This document shows, one piece after another, positions 26,972 through 37,466 of a DNA stretch of 37,467 nt (the stretch's first letter is position 1; every line of letters begins with the position of its first letter). The DNA lies in IMG/VR virus record IMGVR_UViG_3300023116_000121, positions 1 through 37,467 of that record. One strand, written 5' to 3'. Origin of the DNA: a virus. Under the pieces are notes generated by a model, which did no database searches, was not told the DNA's origin, and saw nothing but the letters and a program-made list of their open reading frames with translations. The translations under genes were made by a program, and so were the position numbers.

Positions 26972-29900
26972 TACTCTTCTCCTTGTTGCGATTTTAATAT
27001 TTCTTCCTGATAAGCTTTAGCAAGCTCACCCATAATACCTGTTGGATTGTAATCTCCAAATTTTTCTTGTAAAATAAATACTAAATTGTCATTATCAACA
27101 GGATTATTTACCATATCAATAAACGGTGATAGCATAATTTCACTTGCTTTCTCAGAGTTACGTTCATATCTTCCATTAGGACCAGCAACAGCACGTAACA
27201 CACCACCTACTCCTAACTTTTTAGACTCGCCATCTACTCCTTCATAGCTAAACTCAGAAAATAACTTCATTTCATCTTGTAAATTTTTATAGTTCTTTCT
27301 TTTCACTTCCATTGAATCTTTATATTTTGTAATAATATCTTTTACAATTTCAGGAGTCATCTGTTGTGGTTTAATTTGTTTTAAATATGTTTCAAAAGAT
27401 TTATCACTTAAATCTAACTGTCTCATTTTCTTATAGACAGTATATCCAATAGATTTATTAAGATCATTTGTTGTTGTTCTCTGACCAGTAGTCAACCAGT
27501 TATTCATATCATTCATGGTAAGAGGAAAACCATAAGAATTACGAGCTACATCTTGAACTTCTGATGCAGCTAGTGTATCTATGTAAGCTCGTACAGCTTG
27601 TGATGTACCCGGCTCTAACGATTCAGCTAGTTCAACAACAGCACGTTTTATATTCTCTGCATTTATTCCCGGCTGTTCTTCTGAAAATAAATCTCCATGA
27701 CCAAGAGCACTAGCAGCAATATTAATAAGACCATCAACTACAAATTTAGGAGACAGATATGGACCCATAATAGATGCACCCAAACCTTTAACAGCATCTT
27801 CTACTTCTACTTCTGTTAGATTATCTCCACCAAGAACACGACCTACTAATCTAGTAGCTACTTTATTAAAGTCCATTGCATCATACTGAGCAGAGTTTGC
27901 ATAACGAATTATAATATTACCATTCTTATCTTCTTTAGCACCCTCTAATATGTATGGTTTACCACCTCTTGTCCATGAACCACCAACACGTTCTAATACT
28001 CTTTCATTTATCTTAGCTTGTTCAGCGGCTGTTCTTTCTTCATCAACAATGTCAGTCAATAATTCATTGTTAGAGTTTACATATGATTCAAGTCCTACAG
28101 TTGCAGCAGCAAGACCAGCACTTCTTCTTGCTCCTCTGCCCATTAACTGACCACCAAGTTTAACATTACCTTTACGCATTTCATTAGCACCTTTTACTAA
28201 ATCCATGACAGAATATTTAATAATGTTTTTAGTAGTTCTTACCATCTCAGATGGAAAGAGAGCATATGTACCAATAGGTAGTCTAGATAACATCCTAGCT
28301 CCGGGTGATGCTACACTATAAGATGGCATTACATCACGTACTATTTTGGAAGCCATCTCAAATAATTCGTCATCAGGAACTTTATCACCGTACATTTTTT
28401 TAAGTGTACGATATTCTAATTCATGTGCAATTAGTTTAGCATACGTATCAGGAACACCATAAGCTTGGCTTAAATTTTCCATACCTTTTTTATATGCTTT
28501 TGCAAGTGGATTTGTCAGGTCTTTACCATAAAGATTAATATTCTTACGTATTATTTCAGAAGACAAATCACTATCAACAACACCTTGTTCTTTTAATTTA
28601 GCTAATCTTCCTAACGATTCTTTACTTTTTAATGTATACATTTGAAGAACATCTTTAGCTGCTTTATCTACTAAATTATCTTTACCAATAGCAGATAGAA
28701 TATAACCATTAGTTCCTAAGTTTTGTAAAGCACCTAATGAGTTAATTATATAAGCAGGTAGATCAAGAACTGTTTGAGTAGCCTGTCCATATGCAGCTAT
28801 ATTAGCAAGACTACTACCAATAAAACCACCACCTAATTGTGAGTTACTAAAATAATCTACACCTTTATCAAAGTAATCGTAGAATTTAGGAGAAGTATAA
28901 ATATCTTTTAAAAATACTCCTGAATTTTTAATACCTTCTCCAAGCTGTTGAGAAACTAAATTTGATAGATCACCTTCTGCATCAGCCGGAGGTGTACGTT
29001 TTTCACCTTTAGGTGTAACTTTTTGTTTTAATACAACTCTTTGTTTTGGTAAGAAATCAATAAGACCACCAAGCTCTATTGTTGCAGTATCACTATCACT
29101 TTTTTGTAATGCTTGTTTAGCAAATTGATCTAGTTCAGAAAAGTATTCAGCACTTCTAATTAATTTTTGTTGCGTAGTTAAAGTTTCTGCTAATCTTCCT
29201 ACTGCATCTTTACGCTCACCTAATAAATTAAGAATAGGTTGATCTAATTCTTTTCTTCTTCGTAATGAGTTCTTAGCACGTAATAGATTAGAACCTTCTC
29301 TTGGAGCTAGATCTCCTAAAAGTTTTGGAATATCTAGAAGAAAATCTTTTGACTCTGTTTCTCCAGATAATCTTCTAACCATATGAACTATAGTATCATC
29401 TACATTTTCTGCTTTCATGTTAGGAGAAACTTTTCTAATTGCTTCTCTAGCATCATCTACTTTTGCTAAAAAGTCTGCATCTACTTTAGCTCGTTTTGTT
29501 TCATCAACTCCAGCAGAAACAGCTTCTCTTATTTTTTCTAGGTAAGCAGGATTATTTACAGCTTCAAAACTTCTTGTTATGTAAAATTTACCTTTATCAC
29601 GATTAACACCAAGTTTCTTTTTACCTTTAAGTCCTAGAACTTTATTTAGTTTGTCTTCATTAGCTGATATATTTTTACCTACTTCTTCTAAAGCTTCTAA
29701 TACTTTTGTACCTTGTAAAGATGGAGCAACAGTGCCTTCGTCAAAGTATAAGTTTATATCTTCATTAGTAATTCTAACTTCTTCTTTATTTTTAATACGT
29801 TGTGCTGTATCTTCTTTCAAAGCTTTATCTAATTTATTAATAGATCGTTTAATTTCTAAACCTGTTCCACTACCACGTTCTCTTTTTAAAGCAGCATTAA

Positions 29901-31143
29901 ATAATTCTTTTGGTAGAGCAGCATTAGAAGATAAGAAACGACCAGCCTTTGTATTTAATGTAGCTAGTCTTTCTGTTATCTTACTTCTAACTGGAGCTTC
30001 AGGGTCAACAACATCTACATCTTCTTTTAAAGTTTTTAGTTTTACATTCTCAGTTGAGGGAGCTTCATCTAAATTTTTACGAACAGCTTGTGCTACATTC
30101 TCAGCTTCTCTTCCAACAGGAAGCAGACGACCTAAAACACCACCACTAACAGCACCTATCCCTGTAGATATAGCAGCTTTTTGTACATCTACTGGAGCAT
30201 CAGGAGCACTAATAATTTGTGTTCCCACATCAAAGCCACCGCCATAGATCCCACCAGCAACTGCACCAGCACCTATTTGCTTTGCTCTTAGAGCTTTTAC
30301 TGCGCTTTTCTTTAGTTGATCATCTGTTACTTCTTTAACTGTTTTCTTAACAACTGTATCTTTACCAACTTCTTTAACAGTTTCATCAACTATATTTTTT
30401 TTAGTTAGTTGTTCTACAAGTTGTTTCTTAAATGATAACTTAGCTGCTGTAGTTGCCGCTTTACCACCAATTAATTTAGCTAATACACCTACACCTAAAG
30501 TACCTACTAAACCTATGATAGTTTCAGGAGCAAGTGCTGCATTCTTTACAGCACGTAAGAAACTTTTCATATCTGAGTCGGCTACTTCAAATTGTTCTAA
30601 AGAATCTGACCATGCTTGTTGTTGTTCTTTGGTCATGTCCCCTATTTTAAAAGCAGTCATACCAAGATTAGTTAGATCATTTCCTAATCGTGAATGACGA
30701 TCCATAAACCAATCAGCTATACTGTCATAACCTTCTGCTTCTGGATCAAATTCTACACCGGGATTTTCTTGCTCCCATATAATCTTAGCATTTTTAATCC
30801 ACTCTTTATTATCAGCTAATGCAGATACAGTTTTAGACTCTTCTTCTTTTACAGCTTTTTCATATGCTTCTTTACCTAAATCTTTAGTACGAGGTTGTAT
30901 CTGAGATAAAGTATCAGCAGATATTCTACCTCTTGTTAGTCGTGCATACTCTCCTGATTCGTCAAGAGGATCAGCTTCCATAGCAGTAGGCGTAGGTTCT
31001 ACAACAGTTTGCCATTCATTGTTCTCATTAAGAGCAACAATCTCACCTGTTATAGGATGTTCAGCAACATCTGTAGCAATCCATTCATTATCTTTTAAGA
31101 CTACAGCTTGCTTAGTATCTGGATTAAATGCTAAATTAGCCAT
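26971..31143 (-). CDS. giant internal virion (ejection) protein
   Basis: 1390 residues. The N terminus has short repeats about planned for tail or virion proteins (WIATDVAEHPITGEIVAL, then NEWQTVVEP). Residues 120-160 read WEQENPGVEFDPEAEGYDS. A Gly/Ala-rich hydrophobic segment (about 200-310) suggests membrane insertion. The rest is helical. Size, helical content and place in the operon fit T7 gp16- or gp15-type ejection proteins that form the DNA channel in the host envelope. Membrane insertion is inferred. AAGGAAA lies upstream of ATG 31143. Confidence 0.7.
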   Translation of the reverse strand: MANLAFNPDTKQAVVLKDNEWIATDVAEHPITGEIVALNENNEWQTVVEPTPTAMEADPLDESGEYARLTRGRISADTLSQIQPRTKDLGKEAYEKAVKEEESKTVSALADNKEWIKNAKIIWEQENPGVEFDPEAEGYDSIADWFMDRHSRLGNDLTNLGMTAFKIGDMTKEQQQAWSDSLEQFEVADSDMKSFLRAVKNAALAPETIIGLVGTLGVGVLAKLIGGKAATTAAKLSFKKQLVEQLTKKNIVDETVKEVGKDTVVKKTVKEVTDDQLKKSAVKALRAKQIGAGAVAGGIYGGGFDVGTQIISAPDAPVDVQKAAISTGIGAVSGGVLGRLLPVGREAENVAQAVRKNLDEAPSTENVKLKTLKEDVDVVDPEAPVRSKITERLATLNTKAGRFLSSNAALPKELFNAALKRERGSGTGLEIKRSINKLDKALKEDTAQRIKNKEEVRITNEDINLYFDEGTVAPSLQGTKVLEALEEVGKNISANEDKLNKVLGLKGKKKLGVNRDKGKFYITRSFEAVNNPAYLEKIREAVSAGVDETKRAKVDADFLAKVDDAREAIRKVSPNMKAENVDDTIVHMVRRLSGETESKDFLLDIPKLLGDLAPREGSNLLRAKNSLRRRKELDQPILNLLGERKDAVGRLAETLTTQQKLIRSAEYFSELDQFAKQALQKSDSDTATIELGGLIDFLPKQRVVLKQKVTPKGEKRTPPADAEGDLSNLVSQQLGEGIKNSGVFLKDIYTSPKFYDYFDKGVDYFSNSQLGGGFIGSSLANIAAYGQATQTVLDLPAYIINSLGALQNLGTNGYILSAIGKDNLVDKAAKDVLQMYTLKSKESLGRLAKLKEQGVVDSDLSSEIIRKNINLYGKDLTNPLAKAYKKGMENLSQAYGVPDTYAKLIAHELEYRTLKKMYGDKVPDDELFEMASKIVRDVMPSYSVASPGARMLSRLPIGTYALFPSEMVRTTKNIIKYSVMDLVKGANEMRKGNVKLGGQLMGRGARRSAGLAAATVGLESYVNSNNELLTDIVDEERTAAEQAKINERVLERVGGSWTRGGKPYILEGAKEDKNGNIIIRYANSAQYDAMDFNKVATRLVGRVLGGDNLTEVEVEDAVKGLGASIMGPYLSPKFVVDGLINIAASALGHGDLFSEEQPGINAENIKRAVVELAESLEPGTSQAVRAYIDTLAASEVQDVARNSYGFPLTMNDMNNWLTTGQRTTTNDLNKSIGYTVYKKMRQLDLSDKSFETYLKQIKPQQMTPEIVKDIITKYKDSMEVKRKNYKNLQDEMKLFSEFSYEGVDGESKKLGVGGVLRAVAGPNGRYERNSEKASEIMLSPFIDMVNNPVDNDNLVFILQEKFGDYNPTGIMGELAKAYQEEILKSQQGEE

Positions 31144-31162
31144 TAATATTTTCCTTACTGTC

Positions 31163-33307
31163 CTACTTAGATGGAACTATATTAAACTGATTTGGAGGTG
31201 GTGGTGTTTTTGGTGTTCCGGGTCTTCCTCCTTGACCACGATTCTTTGTTTTATCTGACTTAGAATTTTTAGATTTATTTTTTACTTCTGAGTCAAGTCC
31301 AAGTATCTTTCTAACTTTTTCTGAAAAATCAGAACCTATTATATTTATAGGTTTTTTACCTATTTGTCTCAAAGCTTCTTCATGAGCTTTTGCTAGTTGA
31401 TTGTTAATTCTATTTTGCATATCTTTATCTTGACCATAAAAAGATTTTTTAACTCTAATTGATCCATCAGGACCAACAGAAACATTACCTTGCATTGAAA
31501 AACCAACTGCGTCTTTTGCTGCTTTAGATAGTGCGTTCATTTGTGTAGTAATCTTTTCAGGACTCATCTGTCCTTCAGATTTTGCTTCTGCTTTTAATTT
31601 TTTAATTTCAGATCCTGTTTTTTCTATATTCTTTCCTGCTTGTTCAGCTTTAACCATCTTTTCACGTATTGCTGATGTTTCAGCAAATGCTTCTTTACTT
31701 TGATTTGCTTTTGCTTCAGCAGCTTCTCTTTTGAAATCTATTTTCTTTTGGTTTATCTCATCTAACTTTTGTTGATCCTTTTCTGCTTGAGCTTCTTTTC
31801 TTTCTTGGTCTAACATATCTTGTTTAAACATAGCATCAAGATACTTACGTTGTTCTTTATCTAGATCAGATCGTACATCAGCATAGACAGACATACCAGC
31901 AGCACCTGCTGCACCTAATGCTCCAACAAGTCCTACATTCTTAGTTTGAAGTGCAGCCTTACTTGCAGCCGCCAAAGGTTTTGTAAGCATCTCTCCAGTA
32001 GTCATGGTAGGTTCACGTTCTTTTCTATACTTATCCATTAAAGCTTGACGTAATAAATTACTTTCTTGCTGTTGTCTTTTTCTTGCTTCATTAGAAGCTC
32101 TCAGACGAGCAAGAGTAGCTGTTCTTGCTTCTTGTTGAGCAGCTATACGTCCTCGAATCTCTTTCTGAATATCCCCAGATCCTAATCTTTGTTGTAATGT
32201 TTTTATTAATGGACTTGCAAATCCTGACCTAACTGATCCGGGGGTCTGTCTTTTAACTACAGGTAAACTACTTAGTCCTTTATTAATTTTTCCACCATTT
32301 TTAAATCCAAAAATAGAAAAAGGATTTTTACCTGTAGATTGTCCATATATATTTAATCCAGTTAGACCAGCACTTAATAGCTGTTGACCAATAGGAGTTC
32401 TAGGAGTAGATGTTGATTCTGTTTTACTAAGAGCTTGTGTAAAAGGACTACCATATACAAAACCTTGATACTTAGCAAGTTCAGTAGGTAAGAACTCTCT
32501 TTTTTCCATCTCACGAGCATAAGCCTCATCAAGAAGTGCTTGTGTTCTTTGCCTTCTTTGTTGTCCTATATCAGTTAATAATCCAGCTTCAGCAAGACCT
32601 ACATTAAATTTCTGTAGTCCTAGTCCTCTTCTATCTTCAGCAGCACCAAGTCTTCGTTCTTCTGCACCCAGAATGTCACCAGCTTGTTGACGAGCAGCAG
32701 CTTGCGAATATTGAAACTGTCTGACAGCATCTTCATAAGCTTTTTGAGAACCTTTTGCTTGTATGTCTGCAAGGGTTTGTGCTTGACCTGTACCAAGAAG
32801 AGCAGCTTGTACACCAGCACGACTACCAAGACCAGACATACCTCCAGCAGATATAGCCTGTCTCTCAAACTCAGGCATAATTCTTTGAGCAAAATCTTCT
32901 TGGGCTTTTCTTTTCTGTACATCTACAACTGCTTGTTGATAAGGACTCATATATTCTTGTAGTCCTTCAGCAGTCATATCAGTTTGCATACCTTCTATAG
33001 ATTTTCTAAACTCATCTAAAGATCCACCATAGTCACCTAATGCAGCTTCATAATCTTCTAGATAGGGAGTCTGAACTCCAACAAGTCCTTTTAATTTTTC
33101 AAAAGCAGCAAGTTCATCAGGATCAAACTCAGCAATAGTTTTTCCTTCATATGGTTGATAACCTTCTTCTTTACGTTTAGTAAAGATATCTTGAGCTTCT
33201 TTTAAAATCTCTTCTGCATAAGGTTTTAATTCTGGAGAAATATCGCCAACAACTTTTGAAGTTGTAGTTGTCTGTGGTTTACCAAAAAGAAAATCAAACA
33301 TACCCAT
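31163..33307 (-). CDS. large helical internal virion protein
   Basis: 714 residues (MGMFDFLFGK...). The N-terminal third carries helices rich in Ala, Gln and Glu with SAGGMSGLGSRAGVQAALL, typical of podovirus internal virion proteins. A helical, Lys/Gln-rich middle (RIAAQQEARTATLARLRAS) and a Lys/Pro-rich tail (TKNRGQGGRPGTPKTPPPPN) follow. It probably travels in the capsid and is ejected with DNA. Directly upstream of the giant protein, 19 bases apart. Confidence 0.65.
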   Translation of the reverse strand: MGMFDFLFGKPQTTTTSKVVGDISPELKPYAEEILKEAQDIFTKRKEEGYQPYEGKTIAEFDPDELAAFEKLKGLVGVQTPYLEDYEAALGDYGGSLDEFRKSIEGMQTDMTAEGLQEYMSPYQQAVVDVQKRKAQEDFAQRIMPEFERQAISAGGMSGLGSRAGVQAALLGTGQAQTLADIQAKGSQKAYEDAVRQFQYSQAAARQQAGDILGAEERRLGAAEDRRGLGLQKFNVGLAEAGLLTDIGQQRRQRTQALLDEAYAREMEKREFLPTELAKYQGFVYGSPFTQALSKTESTSTPRTPIGQQLLSAGLTGLNIYGQSTGKNPFSIFGFKNGGKINKGLSSLPVVKRQTPGSVRSGFASPLIKTLQQRLGSGDIQKEIRGRIAAQQEARTATLARLRASNEARKRQQQESNLLRQALMDKYRKEREPTMTTGEMLTKPLAAASKAALQTKNVGLVGALGAAGAAGMSVYADVRSDLDKEQRKYLDAMFKQDMLDQERKEAQAEKDQQKLDEINQKKIDFKREAAEAKANQSKEAFAETSAIREKMVKAEQAGKNIEKTGSEIKKLKAEAKSEGQMSPEKITTQMNALSKAAKDAVGFSMQGNVSVGPDGSIRVKKSFYGQDKDMQNRINNQLAKAHEEALRQIGKKPINIIGSDFSEKVRKILGLDSEVKNKSKNSKSDKTKNRGQGGRPGTPKTPPPPNQFNIVPSK

Positions 33308-33316
33308 TTTATGTAC

Positions 33317-33934
33317 CTATCCTATTGCTGCTCTTAGTGATGCTAATCCATTAATCTCATTAGGTTGCTTATCTGTACCATAAGCTTTCTTCCTAATTTC
33401 TTTTACTACTTTATCCATTACATCTGCACCTGCGTCTGCACTACCATTACCTAGTGCAGCCATTGTATGTGCATCTACAATATATTCATCTGGACTTACT
33501 GCAAGAGTTGCTACCTGATCACCATTCTGCATAATTGGCATCTGCACATTATCTTGCATACCATGTCCTTCACCCGGAACCATGCCGTTACCAAAGCTTA
33601 CTGTCATTCCCTCTGTGCCAGCTTTGGCCTGTACTGTAGGCTGTTGTTGCATACGCATCATAGCTATATTATCTAGAGGACTCTCAGTATTCAAAGCTTG
33701 TTTTATATTCTGTAAGTTAGCCATACGTTGTGGATCTGATGGTCTTACATTCATAGGTCTTTGATTAGCTGGTAACATCTCTTGTTCAGGCATTTGAGGT
33801 GTCATTGGTGTAGGCATCGTAGAAGGAGCTATTAACTGTTGGGCTTGTTGAAACTCTTCAATAGTAATACCTGCATTTTGAGCAAGCTTATTAAGCCCTG
33901 ATAGCTTTAACATTTCTCTCAGTTGTTCATTCAT
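33317..33934 (-). CDS. virion protein with Met/Pro/Gln-rich N terminus
   Basis: 205 residues (MNEQLREMLK...). A Met-, Pro- and Gln-rich first half is followed by GEGHGMQDNVQMPIM, VSPDEYIVDAHTMAALGNGS and DAGADVMDKVVKEIRKKAYG. This second half is a recurrent motif in phage structural proteins, where it can bind or cap other virion parts. No enzymatic signature. It sits between the small protein at 33931 and the internal virion protein at 31163. Confidence 0.6.
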   Translation of the reverse strand: MNEQLREMLKLSGLNKLAQNAGITIEEFQQAQQLIAPSTMPTPMTPQMPEQEMLPANQRPMNVRPSDPQRMANLQNIKQALNTESPLDNIAMMRMQQQPTVQAKAGTEGMTVSFGNGMVPGEGHGMQDNVQMPIMQNGDQVATLAVSPDEYIVDAHTMAALGNGSADAGADVMDKVVKEIRKKAYGTDKQPNEINGLASLRAAIG

Positions 33935-34116
33935 TTTAATTTACTTTCAAAAGGATTAGCCATCATGTTATTATAGTTCATGTTCTTAATCTTTCCAAAC
34001 TGCTCCATCTTCTGATCAAGACGAAAACGATTTGGATCTACAGCCTGTCCAGTATTCATATTACCAATCAGGGTACTGTTATTCACAAGATCAAAATGTT
34101 CCTTCATACTCTTCAT
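33931..34116 (-). CDS. 61-residue virion-operon protein, unknown
   Basis: From ATG 34116 (MKSMKEHFDL...), which overlaps the stop of the upstream gene (TAATG) and has AGGA at the right spacing. A longer start at 34134 adds six residues but lies inside the upstream gene. Asn- and Met-rich, basic. No family is recognised. Confidence 0.6.
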   Translation of the reverse strand: MKSMKEHFDLVNNSTLIGNMNTGQAVDPNRFRLDQKMEQFGKIKNMNYNNMMANPFESKLK

Positions 34117-34391
34117 TAATTTAAATCCTGCCATGAAGTTTCTACACCTAAACTTACATATCCTCTAAACTTTCCAGAGCTTGTTGAATATGCTATGTCA
34201 CCTTTTTGTGGACGACCTAAACTTGTTACTGTTACCACTGTGCGAAATGTTGTAGATGGTGTTAAATCTATTGCAACATCTCTGTTATTTAATTCTTGTA
34301 CTAAAGTGTTCCCCCACCTTTGTACTTCATTATACATTTGAATTAGATCATCATTTGTAAGAGCAAATGGTAATATAGGATACTGAGCCAC
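34116..34391 (-). CDS. 91-residue small structural protein
   Basis: GTG 34391 overlaps the upstream TAG stop, with GGAGAG nearby. MAQYPILPFA then a helix (DLIQMYNEVQRWGNTLVQEL) and a beta C terminus (GRPQKGDIAYSTSSGKFRGYVSL). It resembles the small proteins next to stabilisation proteins in marine phages. Probably a tail or neck part. Confidence 0.55.
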   Translation of the reverse strand: MAQYPILPFALTNDDLIQMYNEVQRWGNTLVQELNNRDVAIDLTPSTTFRTVVTVTSLGRPQKGDIAYSTSSGKFRGYVSLGVETSWQDLN

Positions 34392-36241
34392 TATCTCTCT
34401 CCATCACCTTGTAATGCTATTCGTACTGATCCCCATCGCCAACTAGCATTGTTTGATCCACATGATACTCTAATCTTTGCTTGCCTTCCTCTTGCTCTAA
34501 AATCTACTTTCTGTGTGTTGTTAAAAATATCAAACTCTTTCTCTACTGTCTCTGTACTCTCTGGATATTTCTTTGTAATAACTTTCATTTTAAGCTGACC
34601 AGTAGACAGGTCAAAGTCTGGTATAACTCTGTTCATATACATAACTGCATTACCATCTTGTACATCAAAGTCTGCTGATTCAATAAAGGATGGTAATACT
34701 TCACCACTACCAGTAAAGACTGTAGGTGGTTCATTATTATAAATGTTATTACCAACAGCAGTAACACCAGTTGTTATTACATTTGTAAATGTAGTTCTAT
34801 CTTCAAATGTAGTAAAGATACTATCACCATATACCCAGTAGTTTTCTTCTGGATTAAAGATAACATACTTATCACATTCTGTACTTGTAGTAGAAGGATA
34901 GAGCCAAATTATTTCTCTAAACTCTGAGTTAATACCACAATATATTTTATCATAGTAAGTTGTATTAATGTCATCAAAGATATATCTACGTACTGTACAA
35001 TCTATAACTTGTGCTGCACCAGTGTTACGATAGAAGTTATCATGTCCCATCCAATAAGTAATACCATTATAGTCTATAGCTGCATGTTGTCCAATAAGAC
35101 CACAGTTAGTTCCTAATTGTTGAAAGTTAAATACAAAACTACCACCAACATAAGTCATTAACCAGAGAGAATTATCTGTCCAAATATTAATAGCAGTTCT
35201 TGATCTTACTGCTCCAACTATACGAGTACCATCTGTAAGAACAACTTCACCTGATGTTGTATCTGCTCTTGGATTCCACTCTGTACGGTCATCTTGATCA
35301 GACCAACGAACTAACATTGGATTAAACGTACCACTTACTGTAGCTGCAACATCATATTGATTAGCTCCCATACAAATAAGATGCCTATCATTAGGAGACA
35401 CAATAATTGAATTAACACTTACAGGCGATGTTGTTACTGATGTAGCCCTATCTAATTGTCCACCAGTAGAAGCATCTGAGTCATAGTAAAATATACCACC
35501 ACCCTTACGATTTGCTACAACATCATCACCCCAGTTATCAAAGCTCCAGTTTGTAATATCAAAAAGTATACCACTTGCACTTAAAGAAGCTGGTTGATTC
35601 CAAGCTCTTGTTTGAGATGCACACACTGTAGCTTGATAAGCAGCAGCACTATATCCTAAACCAGCCGCTGCTGTAGAATTACCTGTAGGTATATAATATT
35701 TAAATGTTGCTTTACCTACACCTGTCTCTGTGCTATCTGCATTTGAAGTAACATTAATTGTAAATACATTAGCACTTTCAATAGATACTATTTGATATGT
35801 ATTTCCCTGTAAAGATACATTACTTGATCCTATAGCTGAAGTAGATGTAAATAAAACATAATCACTTATTGCTCTACCATGTCCTGTATCTGAACAACAA
35901 ACTCTTGTGCTTCCAGACGATGTTCCAAAACAAGCTGTTAAAGTAGTAGTAGTTGTTATTGGTGTTACATCATATAATTCATCACCTTCATGAACATATA
36001 ATTTATCTGGTGTACCAAATATAGCAGTAGCATTATTATCTGCTGGTAGCCAAGTTAATAGAGCACGAGCAGAGCCATCAAAGGTAGTTCCTTGCGCTCT
36101 TGTTTCATACCCACGCATATTCTCAGGTTTACCTTCTCGAAAGCGCACACGGTTTCCATCGTACCACTTACCCTCTTCAGCGTATTGTGTGGACTCTCTG
36201 TGAAAACCCGGTACAAAATCAAACTTAGTTAATGTTGCCAT
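34391..36241 (-). CDS. P22 gp10-like packaged-DNA stabilisation / tail protein
   Basis: 616 residues. The opening FVPGFHRESTQYAEEGKWYDGNRVRFREG is condensed here as the residues 8-36 block; its FxPG...RESTQY...WYD...VRFR pattern is typical of podovirus stabilisation proteins. The rest is mostly beta-propeller-like (SPNDRHLICMGANQYDVAA, NIWTDNSLWLMTYVG, YWMGHDNFYRN). In P22, gp10 closes the portal channel after packaging and joins the tail. It directly follows the collar protein gene. Confidence 0.65.
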   Translation of the reverse strand: MATLTKFDFVPGFHRESTQYAEEGKWYDGNRVRFREGKPENMRGYETRAQGTTFDGSARALLTWLPADNNATAIFGTPDKLYVHEGDELYDVTPITTTTTLTACFGTSSGSTRVCCSDTGHGRAISDYVLFTSTSAIGSSNVSLQGNTYQIVSIESANVFTINVTSNADSTETGVGKATFKYYIPTGNSTAAAGLGYSAAAYQATVCASQTRAWNQPASLSASGILFDITNWSFDNWGDDVVANRKGGGIFYYDSDASTGGQLDRATSVTTSPVSVNSIIVSPNDRHLICMGANQYDVAATVSGTFNPMLVRWSDQDDRTEWNPRADTTSGEVVLTDGTRIVGAVRSRTAINIWTDNSLWLMTYVGGSFVFNFQQLGTNCGLIGQHAAIDYNGITYWMGHDNFYRNTGAAQVIDCTVRRYIFDDINTTYYDKIYCGINSEFREIIWLYPSTTSTECDKYVIFNPEENYWVYGDSIFTTFEDRTTFTNVITTGVTAVGNNIYNNEPPTVFTGSGEVLPSFIESADFDVQDGNAVMYMNRVIPDFDLSTGQLKMKVITKKYPESTETVEKEFDIFNNTQKVDFRARGRQAKIRVSCGSNNASWRWGSVRIALQGDGER

Positions 36242-36242
36242 A

Positions 36243-37466
36243 TTACGTCTTGATAATGTAGTTTAAGATAAATGTTGGCTGTACGTTATTGTGTGATGTA
36301 TCACTACCAGTGTTTTGAACTAACAAGTCACCCTCTGTGCTTTGTGTTTCATAAGTCGGTGGCTGACCTGTCTGATACTGATCTTGCCGTCCAACACCTT
36401 TAAGTGTTGTATTTGCTTGTCCTTCATCAGTAGGATAATCACCTAATAATCCATGACTATGTGCTGCTAATTCAGCAGTTGTAAGTTGATGAGTTTCATC
36501 ACCACCAGAAGCACCAAGAGTATCTCCATCTACACCACCAGTTTGTCCTGTAAGTCTATCAGCACTTGATCCACCCATATCATCTTGACCAGCAACAACA
36601 CGACCACGCAAGTCAGGAAGATTAAATGTTGTAGAACCATCACCTGTACCATACGTTGTACTTATAGCAGAAAATAAATCACTATAAGTAGTTCTACTTA
36701 TTGCTTGGCCATAACAGAATAGATACCCACTAGGTTCAGTTGTACCAGCATAAGGAATAATTCCTCCAACTGGAAGAGTTACAATATTTGTTAAGTTAGA
36801 ACCATCACCATAGTAAGCACTAGCACATACTTTAGAACTTACTAATACATTTCCTTTTACTGTAACATCACTACTAAATGTAGCATTACCTGATACAGTT
36901 ACAGTGCTATTAAATGTAGCTGCTCCTGAAACTGCCATTGTACTATTAAATGTTGCAGCACCTGAAACTGTCACACTAGATTCAAATGTAGCAGTAGATT
37001 GAAATGTTGCTGCACCAGCCGCAGTTATTGCACCAAACTCTGAAGGGACAACATTATACACTGAAGTACCATCACATATTACATGTTGGTTAGTAGCAGG
37101 AGCTATTGTTACACCAGTATTACCAGCTACTTTAAGAATAATATCTGCACCTGCTGAAGCATATGATACAGAGTTACGAACAATATAACCTTTAGATTGA
37201 TTAGGAACAATAATATTAATAGTACTTTGTGTTCCACCTACACTACCTGTTAGTTCTAAAAAAGCAGCACGAGCTTGATCACCTGTTCCAGAGTTAGCAG
37301 TAAGTGTAACATTAGCACTAACACCTACAGTTATTGATTCGTATCCTGCTATTGCATCATCAACAAGACTAATAACTCCATCATTGAGAACTTGGCCCCA
37401 ACTATTTGGATTATCTCCATCGCCTTGTTTTGTAAGACGTAAACTGGATGTATATGTACTAGCCAT
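36243..37466 (-). CDS. tail fibre-type protein with repeats and a phage collar domain
   Basis: 407 residues, complete from ATG 37466 at the window edge. Residues 1-150 form an N-terminal domain (SLRLTKQGDGDNPNSWGQ) seen in marine podovirus fibres. Residues 150-212 are imperfect repeats based on VSGAATFNST. Residues 230-300 are a phage collar domain (VGGIIPYAGTTEPSGYLFC, FNLPDLRGRVV), and the C terminus ends HNNVQPTFILNYIIKT, as in collar-type proteins. It probably binds the host surface. It is the first gene of the leftward operon visible here. Confidence 0.85.
   Translation of the reverse strand: MASTYTSSLRLTKQGDGDNPNSWGQVLNDGVISLVDDAIAGYESITVGVSANVTLTANSGTGDQARAAFLELTGSVGGTQSTINIIVPNQSKGYIVRNSVSYASAGADIILKVAGNTGVTIAPATNQHVICDGTSVYNVVPSEFGAITAAGAATFQSTATFESSVTVSGAATFNSTMAVSGAATFNSTVTVSGNATFSSDVTVKGNVLVSSKVCASAYYGDGSNLTNIVTLPVGGIIPYAGTTEPSGYLFCYGQAISRTTYSDLFSAISTTYGTGDGSTTFNLPDLRGRVVAGQDDMGGSSADRLTGQTGGVDGDTLGASGGDETHQLTTAELAAHSHGLLGDYPTDEGQANTTLKGVGRQDQYQTGQPPTYETQSTEGDLLVQNTGSDTSHNNVQPTFILNYIIKT
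36831..37019 (-). repeat. coding repeats in the tail protein
   Basis: Five or six imperfect repeats of about 10 residues (SGAATFNSTV, SGAATFNSTM, SGNATFSSDV), residues 150-212 of the protein. The DNA is repeated but diverged. A triple-beta-helix shaft is likely. The number of repeats may vary among relatives. Confidence 0.7.

Noticed and set aside
29651-30247. A 198-codon open frame on the plus strand
   Set aside because: It is antisense to the giant virion gene, whose codon structure explains the open frame; Ser/Phe-rich low-complexity product.
36831-37019. Repeats that could be read as a CRISPR or tandem array
   Set aside because: They are in frame in the tail protein, diverged, and have no spacers.
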